Origin: Chryseobacterium paridis
GTDB lineage: Bacteria > Bacteroidota > Bacteroidia > Flavobacteriales > Weeksellaceae
Length of the DNA: 64,000 nt
Assembly (NCBI RefSeq): GCF_016595215.1
Contig: NZ_JAENHK010000001.1
Span: 558,001-622,000, forward strand
Direction: 5' to 3'
Part shown: piece after piece, positions 27,492-35,772 of the stretch
How positions within the stretch are numbered: position 1 is the first letter of the stretch
Layout of the letters: each line of letters begins with the position of its first letter
The notes under the pieces: model-generated
The model's database searches: none
What the model saw: the letters and a program-made list of their open reading frames with translations, nothing else
What the model was told of the DNA's origin: nothing
Made by a program: the position numbers and the translations under genes

Positions 27492-27926
27492 TCAATCCCA
27501 ATCAGAAGCTACAAACTTCATTACAACTCCTTTATCATCTGATAAAGTAAGGAAATGTCCTTCAATGGAATATTGGGTAATTCTTTCAAAAGAATTTACA
27601 AAAGCCCTTTCAAGTTTCATTTCCTGACAAGCCATCATAGTACTTCCTACTCCTGAAATTTTCATTTTTCCATTTTTCCTAAATTCACCAGTGAAAAACA
27701 TTTTATTACATCCCATAAAAGCTCCTCCACGGATTTTATCTCCTTCCATTTTACCTGTGAGATTAATTCCTGCCCTGCTTTTAACCATTTGATCTTTATT
27801 AAAATTCCCAAAAGAAACAAGCATCCATTCTCTCTGAATTGATGGATTTTTAGCAGGTACTGAAGAACAATTGACTATTATTCCTAAAAACAAAATTCCT
27901 AAAAGGCCTATAAATATTTTTTTCAT
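27492..27926 (-). CDS. META domain-containing lipoprotein
   Basis: This 144-residue protein has a lipoprotein signal (LGIIVNCSSVP, Cys20 in the lipobox). It has a META/HslJ-like domain: REWMLVSFGNF, INLTGKMEGDKIRGGAFMGCNKMFFTGEF, GSTMMACQEMKLERAFVNSF and YSIEGHFLTLSDDKGVVMKF. The paired cysteines in GCNKM and MACQEM are conserved in the family. META proteins are envelope proteins with roles in stress or drug tolerance in some species; the function here is unknown. Confidence 0.88.
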   Translation of the reverse strand: MKKIFIGLLGILFLGIIVNCSSVPAKNPSIQREWMLVSFGNFNKDQMVKSRAGINLTGKMEGDKIRGGAFMGCNKMFFTGEFRKNGKMKISGVGSTMMACQEMKLERAFVNSFERITQYSIEGHFLTLSDDKGVVMKFVASDWD

Positions 27927-28011
27927 GAGGGCAATCCTTCCATTTTCATACCAATCCCGGGCAGAATGTCGTAAAAATTAGTAAATTAGCGACACAAAAT
28001 TATTTTATAAA

Positions 28012-30213
28012 ATGAAAAGACTATTTCTACTATTCACTTTTTTATTGGGCTTTGCCCAGATGAGAGCGGATGAGGGTATGTGGCTGTTAATGCTCATCAA
28101 AAGATTAAATGGTGTTGACATGCAAAAAGAAGGTTTGCATTTAACTCCTGAAGAAATTTATTCGGTAAACAATTCAAGTTTAAAAGATGCTATTGTAAGC
28201 TTTGGTGGCTTTTGTACTGGTGAAATTGTTTCTGATAAAGGACTTATTTTCACAAACCACCACTGTGGTTATGGCGCTGTTGCAGCTGCTTCTACTCCAG
28301 AAAAAGATTATTTGAAAAATGGTTTCTGGGCAATGAAACAAAAAGATGAATTTAACGCTAAAGATCTATACGTTAGATTCCTGGTTAGAATGGATGATGC
28401 TTCGCAAAGAATCAATTCTAAACTGAATAACAAAATGACCGGTGAGGAGAGAAAAGCTGTGATTGACGCTGAAACTAAAGCAATCCAGGCTGAAAACTCT
28501 GAAAACGGGAAATATACTGTAGTAGTAAGAGATTTCTTTAACGGAAATGAATTCTACTATTTCGTTTACCAAGATTACAAAGATATCAGATTGGTAGGAG
28601 CTCCACCTTCATCGTTAGGAAAATTCGGGGGTGATACTGACAACTGGGAGTGGCCAAGACACACTGCAGACTTTACAGTTTTCAGAGTATATGCTGACGC
28701 AGCGGGAAATCCAGCTGAATATTCTCCAAGCAATACTCCATTAAAACCTAAACATTTTTTACCAGTTTCTCTTAAAGGAATTAAACCTGGTGACTTCTCT
28801 ATGATTTTAGGATACCCTGGAAGAACAAACCGTTATTTAACATCTTACGGTATCCAGCAAATGGTAAACAAAGATTATCCAGCTTGGGTAGAAGCCTCTA
28901 AACTAGCAATGGATGTGATGAAGAAGTACATGGATAAAGACAAAGCTACTCAACTTAATTATGCATCTCAATATGCTTCTGTAGCTAACTACTGGAAAAA
29001 CAGACAAGGAACAATTGATGCCGTTATCAAAAACGGAACGATTACAGATAAGCAAAAAATTGAAGCGAATTTCAAGCAGTGGGCTTTACAACCAGCTAAT
29101 ATAGAATATGATGGTGTATTAGATGATATTTCTATCTATTATAAGCAAGTTTCTAATAGAAATGTAGAAAGAAATTATGCTTCTCAACTTTCAAGAAACG
29201 CTAAATACATCAGCCTTGCTTATCAGGTAGGTTCTGTACTTAAATCTTATGCAGCGCAAGATATGGCAGGAAGATTAGCAATGAAACCAAAAGTAGATGC
29301 AGCTGTAAAAGCGGCTTATGAAAACTTCAACACTAAACTTGAAGGAGAAATGCTTAATTCAATGGTTGGTCTTTACCAGTCAAGAGTAGATAAAGATGTT
29401 GCTTCTCCTACAATTATGGCTTTAGATTCTAAGAATCTTTCAAATGTTGCTTATTCATCTATTTTTGCTACTAAGACTTCTGTTACCAACTTTATTTTAA
29501 ATCCAGATCGTTTAAAGCTAGATGCAGATCCGCTTTTAAAAATTGCTAACGGAGTAGCTACAGATCAGAGATTATCTTCAGAAAAATTCTCTAAGATTGA
29601 CGATAACTTTGCTAAAAACAACCGTATGTTCTTAGCAGGATTAATGAAAGCAATGCCTGAAAAGAAATTCTATCCGGATGCTAACTCTACAATGAGATTA
29701 ACTTACGGAACAGTTGATAAATTACCGATCAGAACAGATAGAAATTACTTTGGTATTACTGATAACTACTACACTGATATGACAGGTTTAGTTGGTAAAT
29801 ACAAAAAAGGAGATGAAGAATTTGACCTTCCTCAAAGAGTGATCGATCTTTATAATATGAAAGACTTTGGTCAGTATGCAGATGCTGCAGGCTACATGCC
29901 AGTAAACTTCCTTTCTAATAATGATATTACAGGTGGAAACTCTGGATCTCCGGTAATTGATGGTGACGGTAACCTTATCGGAATCGCATTTGACGGAAAT
30001 AGTGAAGCATTAAGTGGAGATATCGTATTCGAACAAGAATGGCAAAAAACAATCAACGTTGACGTGCGTTTCGTTCTTTGGACTATCGATAAATATGCTG
30101 GAGCAAGAAGATTAATTGACGAGTTGAAATTAGTAAGAAGTGAAAACACTCCTGCTGATACAAAAACACGTCCTGCAAAAGCAGAGCATGTAAAAGCTGC
30201 TAAAAAGAAATAG
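28012..30213 (+). CDS. S46 family dipeptidyl-peptidase, DPP7-like
   Basis: This 733-residue exported serine peptidase of family S46 (trypsin-like fold) has a signal sequence through about residue 19. His83 or His84 sits in FTNHHCGYGAV, and the nucleophile Ser644 in GGNSGSPVIDG. The residue 18 positions after Ser644 is Gly662 (AFDGNSEALSGD). In the Porphyromonas enzymes this site separates DPP7 (Gly, hydrophobic P1) from DPP11 (Arg, acidic P1), so DPP7-like specificity is inferred. The enzyme removes N-terminal dipeptides in the periplasm for peptide use. A strong terminator follows. Confidence 0.93.
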   Translation: MKRLFLLFTFLLGFAQMRADEGMWLLMLIKRLNGVDMQKEGLHLTPEEIYSVNNSSLKDAIVSFGGFCTGEIVSDKGLIFTNHHCGYGAVAAASTPEKDYLKNGFWAMKQKDEFNAKDLYVRFLVRMDDASQRINSKLNNKMTGEERKAVIDAETKAIQAENSENGKYTVVVRDFFNGNEFYYFVYQDYKDIRLVGAPPSSLGKFGGDTDNWEWPRHTADFTVFRVYADAAGNPAEYSPSNTPLKPKHFLPVSLKGIKPGDFSMILGYPGRTNRYLTSYGIQQMVNKDYPAWVEASKLAMDVMKKYMDKDKATQLNYASQYASVANYWKNRQGTIDAVIKNGTITDKQKIEANFKQWALQPANIEYDGVLDDISIYYKQVSNRNVERNYASQLSRNAKYISLAYQVGSVLKSYAAQDMAGRLAMKPKVDAAVKAAYENFNTKLEGEMLNSMVGLYQSRVDKDVASPTIMALDSKNLSNVAYSSIFATKTSVTNFILNPDRLKLDADPLLKIANGVATDQRLSSEKFSKIDDNFAKNNRMFLAGLMKAMPEKKFYPDANSTMRLTYGTVDKLPIRTDRNYFGITDNYYTDMTGLVGKYKKGDEEFDLPQRVIDLYNMKDFGQYADAAGYMPVNFLSNNDITGGNSGSPVIDGDGNLIGIAFDGNSEALSGDIVFEQEWQKTINVDVRFVLWTIDKYAGARRLIDELKLVRSENTPADTKTRPAKAEHVKAAKKK

Positions 30214-30230
30214 TCATCTTTGACATATTA

Positions 30231-30264
30231 AAAAAAACCGTGAAACAAGTTTCACGGTTTTTTT
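30231..30264 (+). terminator. Intrinsic terminator of the S46 peptidase gene
   Basis: A 12-bp perfect stem AAACCGTGAAAC / GTTTCACGGTTT with a 2-nt loop is followed by a T-run. Confidence 0.9.
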
Positions 30265-30323
30265 ATTTTAAACAGATCAGAAGGATCAAAAATATTTTTA
30301 TTTTTAATATTAAATAAATTCAA

Positions 30324-30794
30324 ATGAATCCTATTCAATTTTCAGGTATTATCAGACAAAATGGAGAAATGAATGCTGCATTTGTAGAGTTTCTTTTTTC
30401 AACTGAAGAATTGTTTAATAAAAAAGGGCAAGTTAAAATTAAAGCTATTTTTGATAATAAAGTTGAATATCGTGGAAGTCTCATCAAGATGAAGTCTAGC
30501 TGCCATCTTTTAGGACTAACTCAAGAAGTAAGAAAACAATTAGGGAAAACTTTTGGGGACGAGATTTTAGTATCTATTGTTGAGGATAAAGAAGAAAGAA
30601 TAGTTGAGATTGCTGTGGATATTGCAGTTATTTTTAATGAGAATGAAAAAGCAAAGGAATTGTTCGATACAATGAGTTACACGCATAAAAAAGAATATAT
30701 CCGATGGATCGAAGAGGCTAAGAAAACAGAAACCCGGGAAAATAGAAAAACAAAGATGATCCAAATGATTCTCGATGGAAAAAAAGGAATATAA
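30324..30794 (+). CDS. YdeI/OmpD-associated family protein with DUF1905
   Basis: This 156-residue cytoplasmic protein has an N-terminal DUF1905 domain (FLFSTEELFNKKGQVKIKAIFDNKVEYRG, LGLTQEVRKQLGKTFGDEILVSI). A YdeI-type bacteriocin-protection-like helical C-terminus follows (KELFDTMSYTHKKEYIRWIEEAKKTETRENR). The family's function is not established. It probably forms its own transcript after the preceding terminator. Codon use and AT content rise from here into the following island. Confidence 0.88.
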   Translation: MNPIQFSGIIRQNGEMNAAFVEFLFSTEELFNKKGQVKIKAIFDNKVEYRGSLIKMKSSCHLLGLTQEVRKQLGKTFGDEILVSIVEDKEERIVEIAVDIAVIFNENEKAKELFDTMSYTHKKEYIRWIEEAKKTETRENRKTKMIQMILDGKKGI

Positions 30795-30856
30795 ACCAAA
30801 CCTTCACTTCATCTTGGTAATTATAAACAATATTGATAATCCCTAAATCAAATACT

Positions 30857-31570
30857 ATGGTCGGTATTTTAATAGAATTAGCTATATCTTGGATATTATT
30901 ATGGTTTTTCTCTAAAAACAATCTTAATATCTTAGGCTTTAAACCGAATAAAAACAGACTTGAAAATTTATGGGTTGGATTAATATTATCTGGTTTTTGC
31001 TGTACTATTTACCATTTATTGAAAACCTCTTTTATTGACAACAATTGGGTTTTAAATCCTAAAGTAACACTGCCTTTACTATTAAAAAGCTCGTGGTGGA
31101 CCTTTAAGTCTGTTATCTTCGAAGAATTGATATTCAGAGGTGCTATTCTCTATCTTCTAATAAAGAGACTAGGATTGAAAACAGGATGTTTATTATCAGG
31201 TATAGCTTTTGGCATCTATCATTTAGTCTCTTACAATGCATTAGGAAATCCAGTCCAAATGGTCATTATATTTTCAATGACAGCTATATTTGGAATATTG
31301 CTGGCATATAGTTTTGGTAAAACACAATCTCTCTATTTGCCTATTGCTTTACACTTTGGCTGGAATTGGTTTAATATAGTTGTTTTTTCAAGCGGTCCAC
31401 TAGGCGCGCAACTTTTTGTAAAAGCTAATAGCAATCAGTTGCAGGGCATACCGTCATTAGCTTTATTATTATTTCAGATAATAGTCCTTCCTCTCCTTTC
31501 GTATTGGTATCTGAACTATGCTTCAAAAAAAACCAACAAGCATAAGAAAAATTCAAAACATTCATTATAA
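30857..31570 (+). CDS. CPBP family intramembrane metalloprotease
   Basis: This roughly 237-residue multi-helix membrane protein carries the CPBP (Abi) motifs: EELIFRG (EExxxR), a histidine in FGIYHLVSYNAL, and a final His in LPIALHFGWNWFN. The ATG at 30857 is preferred over an upstream TTG at 30833. Family members are glutamic intramembrane proteases related to Rce1; in some bacteria they protect from bacteriocins, but the function here is not shown. It precedes a 401-nt gap. Confidence 0.85.
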   Translation: MVGILIELAISWILLWFFSKNNLNILGFKPNKNRLENLWVGLILSGFCCTIYHLLKTSFIDNNWVLNPKVTLPLLLKSSWWTFKSVIFEELIFRGAILYLLIKRLGLKTGCLLSGIAFGIYHLVSYNALGNPVQMVIIFSMTAIFGILLAYSFGKTQSLYLPIALHFGWNWFNIVVFSSGPLGAQLFVKANSNQLQGIPSLALLLFQIIVLPLLSYWYLNYASKKTNKHKKNSKHSL

Positions 31571-31971
31571 GCAAGATACCGTTTTACTCTCAAGATTACT
31601 AGGTTAAATTTATACTATCCGACAAAACAGATCATTGACAGAAAGTCTAAGCTATAGTACATTAATTTAAAAATAAAGAATTATCAAATTAATACAATTA
31701 GGGATTTAGACAATGATTTTTAATAATAATTTTGATTCCGTGAAAAAGATTATTTAATAAATTAAAACAGATTTAACACATATTGAAATGAAAATATTCC
31801 AAAAATATAGTAGCTTATAAATATATATTTATTATTTTTGATTTCATTATATAGTGATATAAGATTTAATGCTTAATTATCACTAAATAAGGAAGAAAAA
31901 TATTACTTTACTTTTTTTAACAAAATTTAAGTTTTATGAACTATCTTTAATTGTTAAAAAAATATATTGTT
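31571..31971. other. 401-nt AT-rich gap with an inverted repeat
   Basis: I see no gene here. TAGTGATA at 31852-31859 and TATCACTA at 31878-31885 form a perfect 8-bp inverted repeat with an 18-nt spacer, about 90 nt upstream of the next start. A -7-like TATTTTTG lies at 31833-31840, without a clear -33 TTG. The region probably holds the promoter of the lipoprotein gene. Confidence 0.5.
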
Positions 31972-32223
31972 ATGAACCTAAAACTAATTTTATCCGGGAT
32001 CGCTTTGACATCTCTTTTGGTAGCTTGTGCTGACAGAAGTGATGAAGACGCAGCCGCTTTACAACCTCAGACTATCAATAAGTTAGACACAAAAGGGGCA
32101 AAGGTAATTAAAGCAGTAAGAGATACCGTGAAAACACCAGGAACCCCAAATGGATCAGATTCAAAAGATGAACAATCTTCAAACGAAACAATCGACCCGA
32201 CGAAGCCGGATAGGCCTAAGTAA
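31972..32223 (+). CDS. Small lipoprotein of unknown function
   Basis: This 83-residue protein starts at the ATG at 31972; the frame is open from an upstream TTG. A lipoprotein signal ends LTSLLVACADRS, with the cysteine in the lipobox. The mature part is short, charged and Pro/Asp-rich (TPGTPNGSDSKDEQSSNETIDPTKP), likely disordered. The next gene overlaps it by 74 nt in another frame. I do not recognise a family. Confidence 0.6.
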   Translation: MNLKLILSGIALTSLLVACADRSDEDAAALQPQTINKLDTKGAKVIKAVRDTVKTPGTPNGSDSKDEQSSNETIDPTKPDRPK

Positions 32224-32695
32224 ATTAGCTATTCAGATTATTATGTCAGCTTTTGTGCTGATATCTGCAATTTTACCGTTTCTGAATAATATCGTTGGTT
32301 ATTTTACTGACGTTAATGTTCAGTTGGCTAATAATGCAGGTGAAAGACGTCTGGATTTAGATTCGGCTATTTACTTTTTATCAATTCCATCATGCATTAT
32401 ACTGGTGGCATTAGGCGGTTTATTTAAAGCACATAGATACACATTCTATGTTGTTCTTGTATCCGGATATTTTCATTTGGCAACCTATATTAAATTTATA
32501 TTTTTTAATAAAAATATTATATCCGGATATGCCGATATTGCGATCATCGTGATAATTGCTTTGATAGTTTACCTGATTTATCGATTAGATAATTACTACA
32601 GGGAAATAAGTGTAATTGATAAATTCAACAATAGTACACTAGAAAGGTTTTCTTCCATATTGTTTAAACGTAATGACACCAAGAAAGATGAGTAG
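32150..32695 (+). CDS. Four-helix membrane protein of unknown function
   Basis: This protein of up to 181 residues has four predicted membrane helices (near residues 27-50, 72-92, 95-112, 123-143) and a charged C-terminus. The long overlap with the lipoprotein is unusual; a later Met at 32168 would reduce it only slightly, and the hydrophobic region starts around 32230. The next short gene overlaps its end by 23 nt, so the three may be translationally coupled. No family is recognised. Confidence 0.6.
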   Translation: MDQIQKMNNLQTKQSTRRSRIGLSKLAIQIIMSAFVLISAILPFLNNIVGYFTDVNVQLANNAGERRLDLDSAIYFLSIPSCIILVALGGLFKAHRYTFYVVLVSGYFHLATYIKFIFFNKNIISGYADIAIIVIIALIVYLIYRLDNYYREISVIDKFNNSTLERFSSILFKRNDTKKDE

Positions 32696-32945
32696 CCATA
32701 GAGAAAGTTTAAAGATTCTTGTTGCTCTCAGCGATAAACTGTGGGAAGATTACATTGGAGAGATCTTGTCTGAAGAGCAATATTTAGAAAAAATGAGATT
32801 AGTAAAAAAGGAGATCAATAATGGATTTATTGGTACCATGCAGGATTTGGAAATATTCACCAATGAACTGGGATACCTCATTCTGAATGCTCCTACTAAA
32901 ACGTTAATTTCAAATTCTGAAAAAATTATAATAAATAAAAATTAG
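32673..32945 (+). CDS. Short hypothetical protein
   Basis: This 90-residue (or 85 from the Met at 32688) predicted cytoplasmic helical protein contains LKILVALSDKLWEDYIGEILSEEQYLEKMRLVKKEI and no recognised domain. It overlaps the upstream membrane protein by up to 23 nt, and the converging HTH gene by 4 nt. Position suggests it works with the membrane protein. Confidence 0.5.
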   Translation: MTPRKMSSHRESLKILVALSDKLWEDYIGEILSEEQYLEKMRLVKKEINNGFIGTMQDLEIFTNELGYLILNAPTKTLISNSEKIIINKN

Positions 32946-33433
32946 GCTTGCTTTGAGTCTGTTGCATTTTCTTGTACTTGAGCCAAGATCTTTTCTAAAT
33001 ACTTACTTTGTTTTACAATAGAAGACTCTAGCTTCTTTTCCATTTTTGACATCTGGTTCTGAATGAAAAGTAAGCTTTTGTCTTGGGTATTATATTGAGC
33101 ATAAATATTAGCTAATAAATCACCTATTTCTTCATTAAAACTGGACAAAATATTGTCCGATTGTATTTCCTTTTGTTCTATGATGCTCTCTTTCTCATGA
33201 GTATTCAAATCTAATACTCCTTCACCTTTTACCAACCAATGCAGGTGGTTATTCAACTCTGGATACACATTCAAAATCCTAACAACCTTATCGATTCCCA
33301 GATCACTTTTAAGTCCAGCTCCTTTAAAATTAGAAGCTGACATACCTGTTTCCCTATAAAAAGACTCTTTCCTAATACCTTTTATTTCCAAATAAAACAG
33401 TATTCTTTCTTTTATGGTTGTTATTTTGTCCAT
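32942..33433 (-). CDS. Phage-repressor-like HTH regulator
   Basis: This 163-residue protein has an N-terminal helix-turn-helix resembling Bacteroidota phage repressors (IKERILFYLEIKGIRKESFYRETGMSASNFKG, then IDKVVRILNVYPELNNHLHWLVKGEGVL). The C-terminal half is a likely coiled coil (FIQNQMSKMEKKLESSIVKQSKYLEKILAQVQE), suggesting oligomerisation. It has no peptidase domain, so it is not LexA-like. It is divergent from the DUF6876-like gene across a dyad at 33462-33479, a candidate autoregulatory operator. Confidence 0.75.
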   Translation of the reverse strand: MDKITTIKERILFYLEIKGIRKESFYRETGMSASNFKGAGLKSDLGIDKVVRILNVYPELNNHLHWLVKGEGVLDLNTHEKESIIEQKEIQSDNILSSFNEEIGDLLANIYAQYNTQDKSLLFIQNQMSKMEKKLESSIVKQSKYLEKILAQVQENATDSKQA

Positions 33434-33461
33434 TTATATTTTGTTTGGTCTAAATTTTGAC

Positions 33462-33501
33462 TATATTTGTGCAAATATATAAAACAAAATTAAAACAAAA
33501 T
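33462..33501. promoter_or_regulatory. Divergent promoter with dyad and tandem direct repeats
   Basis: TATATTTGTGCAAATATA (33462-33479) is a perfect 8-bp inverted repeat around TG. Each arm reads TATATTTG on its own strand, matching the -7 consensus in both directions. Next come two tandem copies of TAAAACAAAAT (33480-33490 and 33491-33501). An inverted copy of the core, ATTTTGTTT, lies at 33438-33446. -33 boxes are imperfect in spacing. This is a plausible operator for the adjacent HTH protein. Confidence 0.6.
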
Positions 33502-33521
33502 ATTAAAATATAAAAAATTAC

Positions 33522-33596
33522 ATGCAAGGTGATGATGATTATTATCACTTTAAGCCACTACCGTTTTTTACGCCTTTAGTCAATACAAATTTTTGA
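33522..33596 (+). CDS. Possible 24-residue leader ORF
   Basis: ATG at 33522 opens 24 codons (MQGDDDYYHFKPLPFFTPLV and four more) ending TGA at 33596, 19 nt before the DUF6876-like gene. It is the first ATG downstream of the predicted rightward promoter. No homology is recognised, and the chance of a random ORF this short is high. Confidence 0.25.
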   Translation: MQGDDDYYHFKPLPFFTPLVNTNF

Positions 33597-33615
33597 AATT
33601 AAAAAAAAATACCTC

Positions 33616-33981
33616 ATGAAAAACAATATCCGCAGAAACTCCGCTAATGATTTATACAATGTTTATTCAGGTTCTGTAGAACTACTTGATTACAAGAATG
33701 ACTACAAGTTCACAGAAGGGATTAATGATATCGCCAATTTTGAAAACTGTCTTTGGTTATTCGATATTATACTCGATGAGCAAGCCAATTTAAATTCAGA
33801 TGTTCAAATATGGCATTTAGGACGAGTTATTCAGGACTCTTTTACATTGATATGCAAGAATGAAAGTGGTCATAGAATAGCACAGGTACAAAACCTACAA
33901 AAAGACTTTTATTTTGATGATATAACCATTATAAAAAAGGATAATGTATTTTGCTTACCGAACGAGCAAAACAATTATTAA
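33616..33981 (+). CDS. DUF6876-like protein
   Basis: This 121-residue protein has a WLFDIIL segment, VQIWHLGRV, and the pattern 'Q-x-L-x-K-D-F-Y-F-D-D-I-T' leading to VFCLPNEQ. This matches the DUF6876 layout (YWLLD, FQVW, DFPLDEI, LPSE) as I remember it. The function is unknown; relatives occur on plasmids and mobile regions. It is divergent from the HTH regulator and probably controlled by it. It converges on comM after 38 nt. Confidence 0.65.
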   Translation: MKNNIRRNSANDLYNVYSGSVELLDYKNDYKFTEGINDIANFENCLWLFDIILDEQANLNSDVQIWHLGRVIQDSFTLICKNESGHRIAQVQNLQKDFYFDDITIIKKDNVFCLPNEQNNY

Positions 33982-34019
33982 CATCATTCTTTTTTTGATT
34001 AAACCTTTTTGTTCTATAA

Positions 34020-35555
34020 TCAGCCATTCCAAAATTCTCTATCCAAACTTCTGTATTGTATAGCTTCAGAAATATGTTGGGAAAGAATATTTTCGCACTC
34101 ATCAAGATCCGCAATAGTTCTGGCAACTTTTAAAATTCGGTCGTAGGCCCTGGCAGAAAGATTTAATTTATCCATGGCCTGTTTTATTAATGAAAATGAT
34201 GTTTGATCTAACGAACAAAATAGCTCAATCTGTTGAGGTCCTATTTGAGCATTGTAACTTATTTCCAAGTTTTCATATCTTTTTTGCTGTATTTCACGTG
34301 CCTTTAGTACTCTTCGTCTGATATCTTCACTTTTTTCGCCTCTCCTTTTTTCTGTTAATTGCTCGAACTCAACCTTTTGAATTTCTATATGAATATCAAT
34401 CCGATCGAGAAGAGGACCAGATAGCTTATTCATATATCGTTGCATTTCCATTATACTTGAAGTATTATTGGGATCATCGGGAAAATATCCACTAGGGCTG
34501 GGATTCATTGATGCAATAAGCATAAAGCTTGCAGGATAATTAATCGTAAACTTAGCCCTTGAGATCGTCACTTCGCGATCTTCCAAAGGTTGGCGCATGA
34601 CCTCAAGAACAGTACGTTTAAATTCAGGCATTTCATCAAGAAACAAAACTCCATTGTGAGCAAGAGATATCTCTCCGGGTTGAGGATAGCTTCCTCCACC
34701 AACTAAAGCAACATCGGATATTGTATGATGAGGTGATCTGAAAGGGCGAATGGTCATTAAAGAAGTTTCCGTTCCAATTTTACCTGCTACAGAATGAATC
34801 TTTGTAGTTTCCAATGCTTCTTTTAAAGTTAGAGGTGGTAAAATACTAGGGACTCTTTTTGCCAACATCGTCTTTCCACTTCCCGGCGGCCCTATTAAAA
34901 TAATATTATGTCCACCAGCAGCAGCTACTTCCATTGCTCTTTTTGCTGTTTCCTGTCCTTTTACTTCTGAAAAGTCAAAAGGAAACTGATTCACCTTTTC
35001 CTGAAATTCCTTTTTTATATCTAGAATGACCTTTTCAATAGGTATTCCTTCATTAAAGAAATCAATTACTTCTTTGATATTGGCAGCACCATACACATCA
35101 AGCCCTTCTACAACAGCTGCTTCTCGGATATTTTGTTTTGGTAGAATAATTCCTTTAAAGCCTTCTTCCCTAGCTTGAATCGCAATGGGTAAAACACCTT
35201 TAATAGGCTGCAAACTTCCATCCAATGATAGTTCACCCATAATAACATAATCCTGAATATTCTCAGCAAGAATCTGATCTGAGGCAGCTAAAATTCCAAT
35301 AGCAATACTTAAATCATAGGAAGACCCCTCTTTCCGAAGGTCAGCAGGAGCCATATTGATTGTAATTTTCTTACCAGGAATTTTAAAGCCTACATTTTTT
35401 AAAGCCGCTGAAATTCGGTAACTGCTTTCTTTAATGGCATTATCGGGAAGCCCTACCAAGTGATAGCCTACTCCACCTGTATCAATATTGACTTCAATAG
35501 TAATAGTCTGAGCTGCAACTCCATGAATTGCGCTTCCATAAATTTTAATCAACAT
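34020..35555 (-). CDS. comM: YifB/ComM family Mg chelatase-like AAA ATPase
   Basis: This 511-residue ATPase has an N-terminal Lon-protease-like fold domain (LPDNAIKESSYRI, GELSLDGSLQPIKGVLP). The AAA core carries Walker A GPPGSGKTMLAKR and Walker B GVLFLDEMPEF, and the Mg-chelatase C-terminal domain is present (LSARAYDRILKVARTIADL). ComM is a branch-migration helicase promoting integration of taken-up DNA in Vibrio and Haemophilus. Together with dprA at 10670 it supports competence genes. Confidence 0.94.
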   Translation of the reverse strand: MLIKIYGSAIHGVAAQTITIEVNIDTGGVGYHLVGLPDNAIKESSYRISAALKNVGFKIPGKKITINMAPADLRKEGSSYDLSIAIGILAASDQILAENIQDYVIMGELSLDGSLQPIKGVLPIAIQAREEGFKGIILPKQNIREAAVVEGLDVYGAANIKEVIDFFNEGIPIEKVILDIKKEFQEKVNQFPFDFSEVKGQETAKRAMEVAAAGGHNIILIGPPGSGKTMLAKRVPSILPPLTLKEALETTKIHSVAGKIGTETSLMTIRPFRSPHHTISDVALVGGGSYPQPGEISLAHNGVLFLDEMPEFKRTVLEVMRQPLEDREVTISRAKFTINYPASFMLIASMNPSPSGYFPDDPNNTSSIMEMQRYMNKLSGPLLDRIDIHIEIQKVEFEQLTEKRRGEKSEDIRRRVLKAREIQQKRYENLEISYNAQIGPQQIELFCSLDQTSFSLIKQAMDKLNLSARAYDRILKVARTIADLDECENILSQHISEAIQYRSLDREFWNG

Positions 35556-35687
35556 AAGTGTGTTTTAATGTAAATATATCATTTTTTTACAATCATACTT
35601 ATCTGACTTATTGAAATACAAAGAATTTATATTACAGCAATTTAATTTCTAATAACCATTTATTCACATAAATACGTTTACCGGTAG

Positions 35688-35719
35688 AAAAAAACCGGTG
35701 CAGGACAAATCCTGCACCG
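35688..35719 (-). terminator. Intrinsic terminator for the T9SS protein gene
   Basis: A 10-bp stem CGGTGCAGGA / TCCTGCACCG with a 4-nt loop has an A-run on its left side, reading as a U-run on the minus strand. It ends the gene at 35773 before comM. The motif ACCGGT repeats just outside the stem. Confidence 0.85.
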
Positions 35720-35772
35720 ACTCCACAATTACTGAAAAAACTAACATGAGTTTATAAGGGGGCACTCATATT

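Noticed and set aside
31571..34019. Prophage remnant
   Set aside because: A repressor-like HTH gene is present, but no integrase, terminase, portal or lysis gene and no attachment repeats are visible; I call it an accessory island only.
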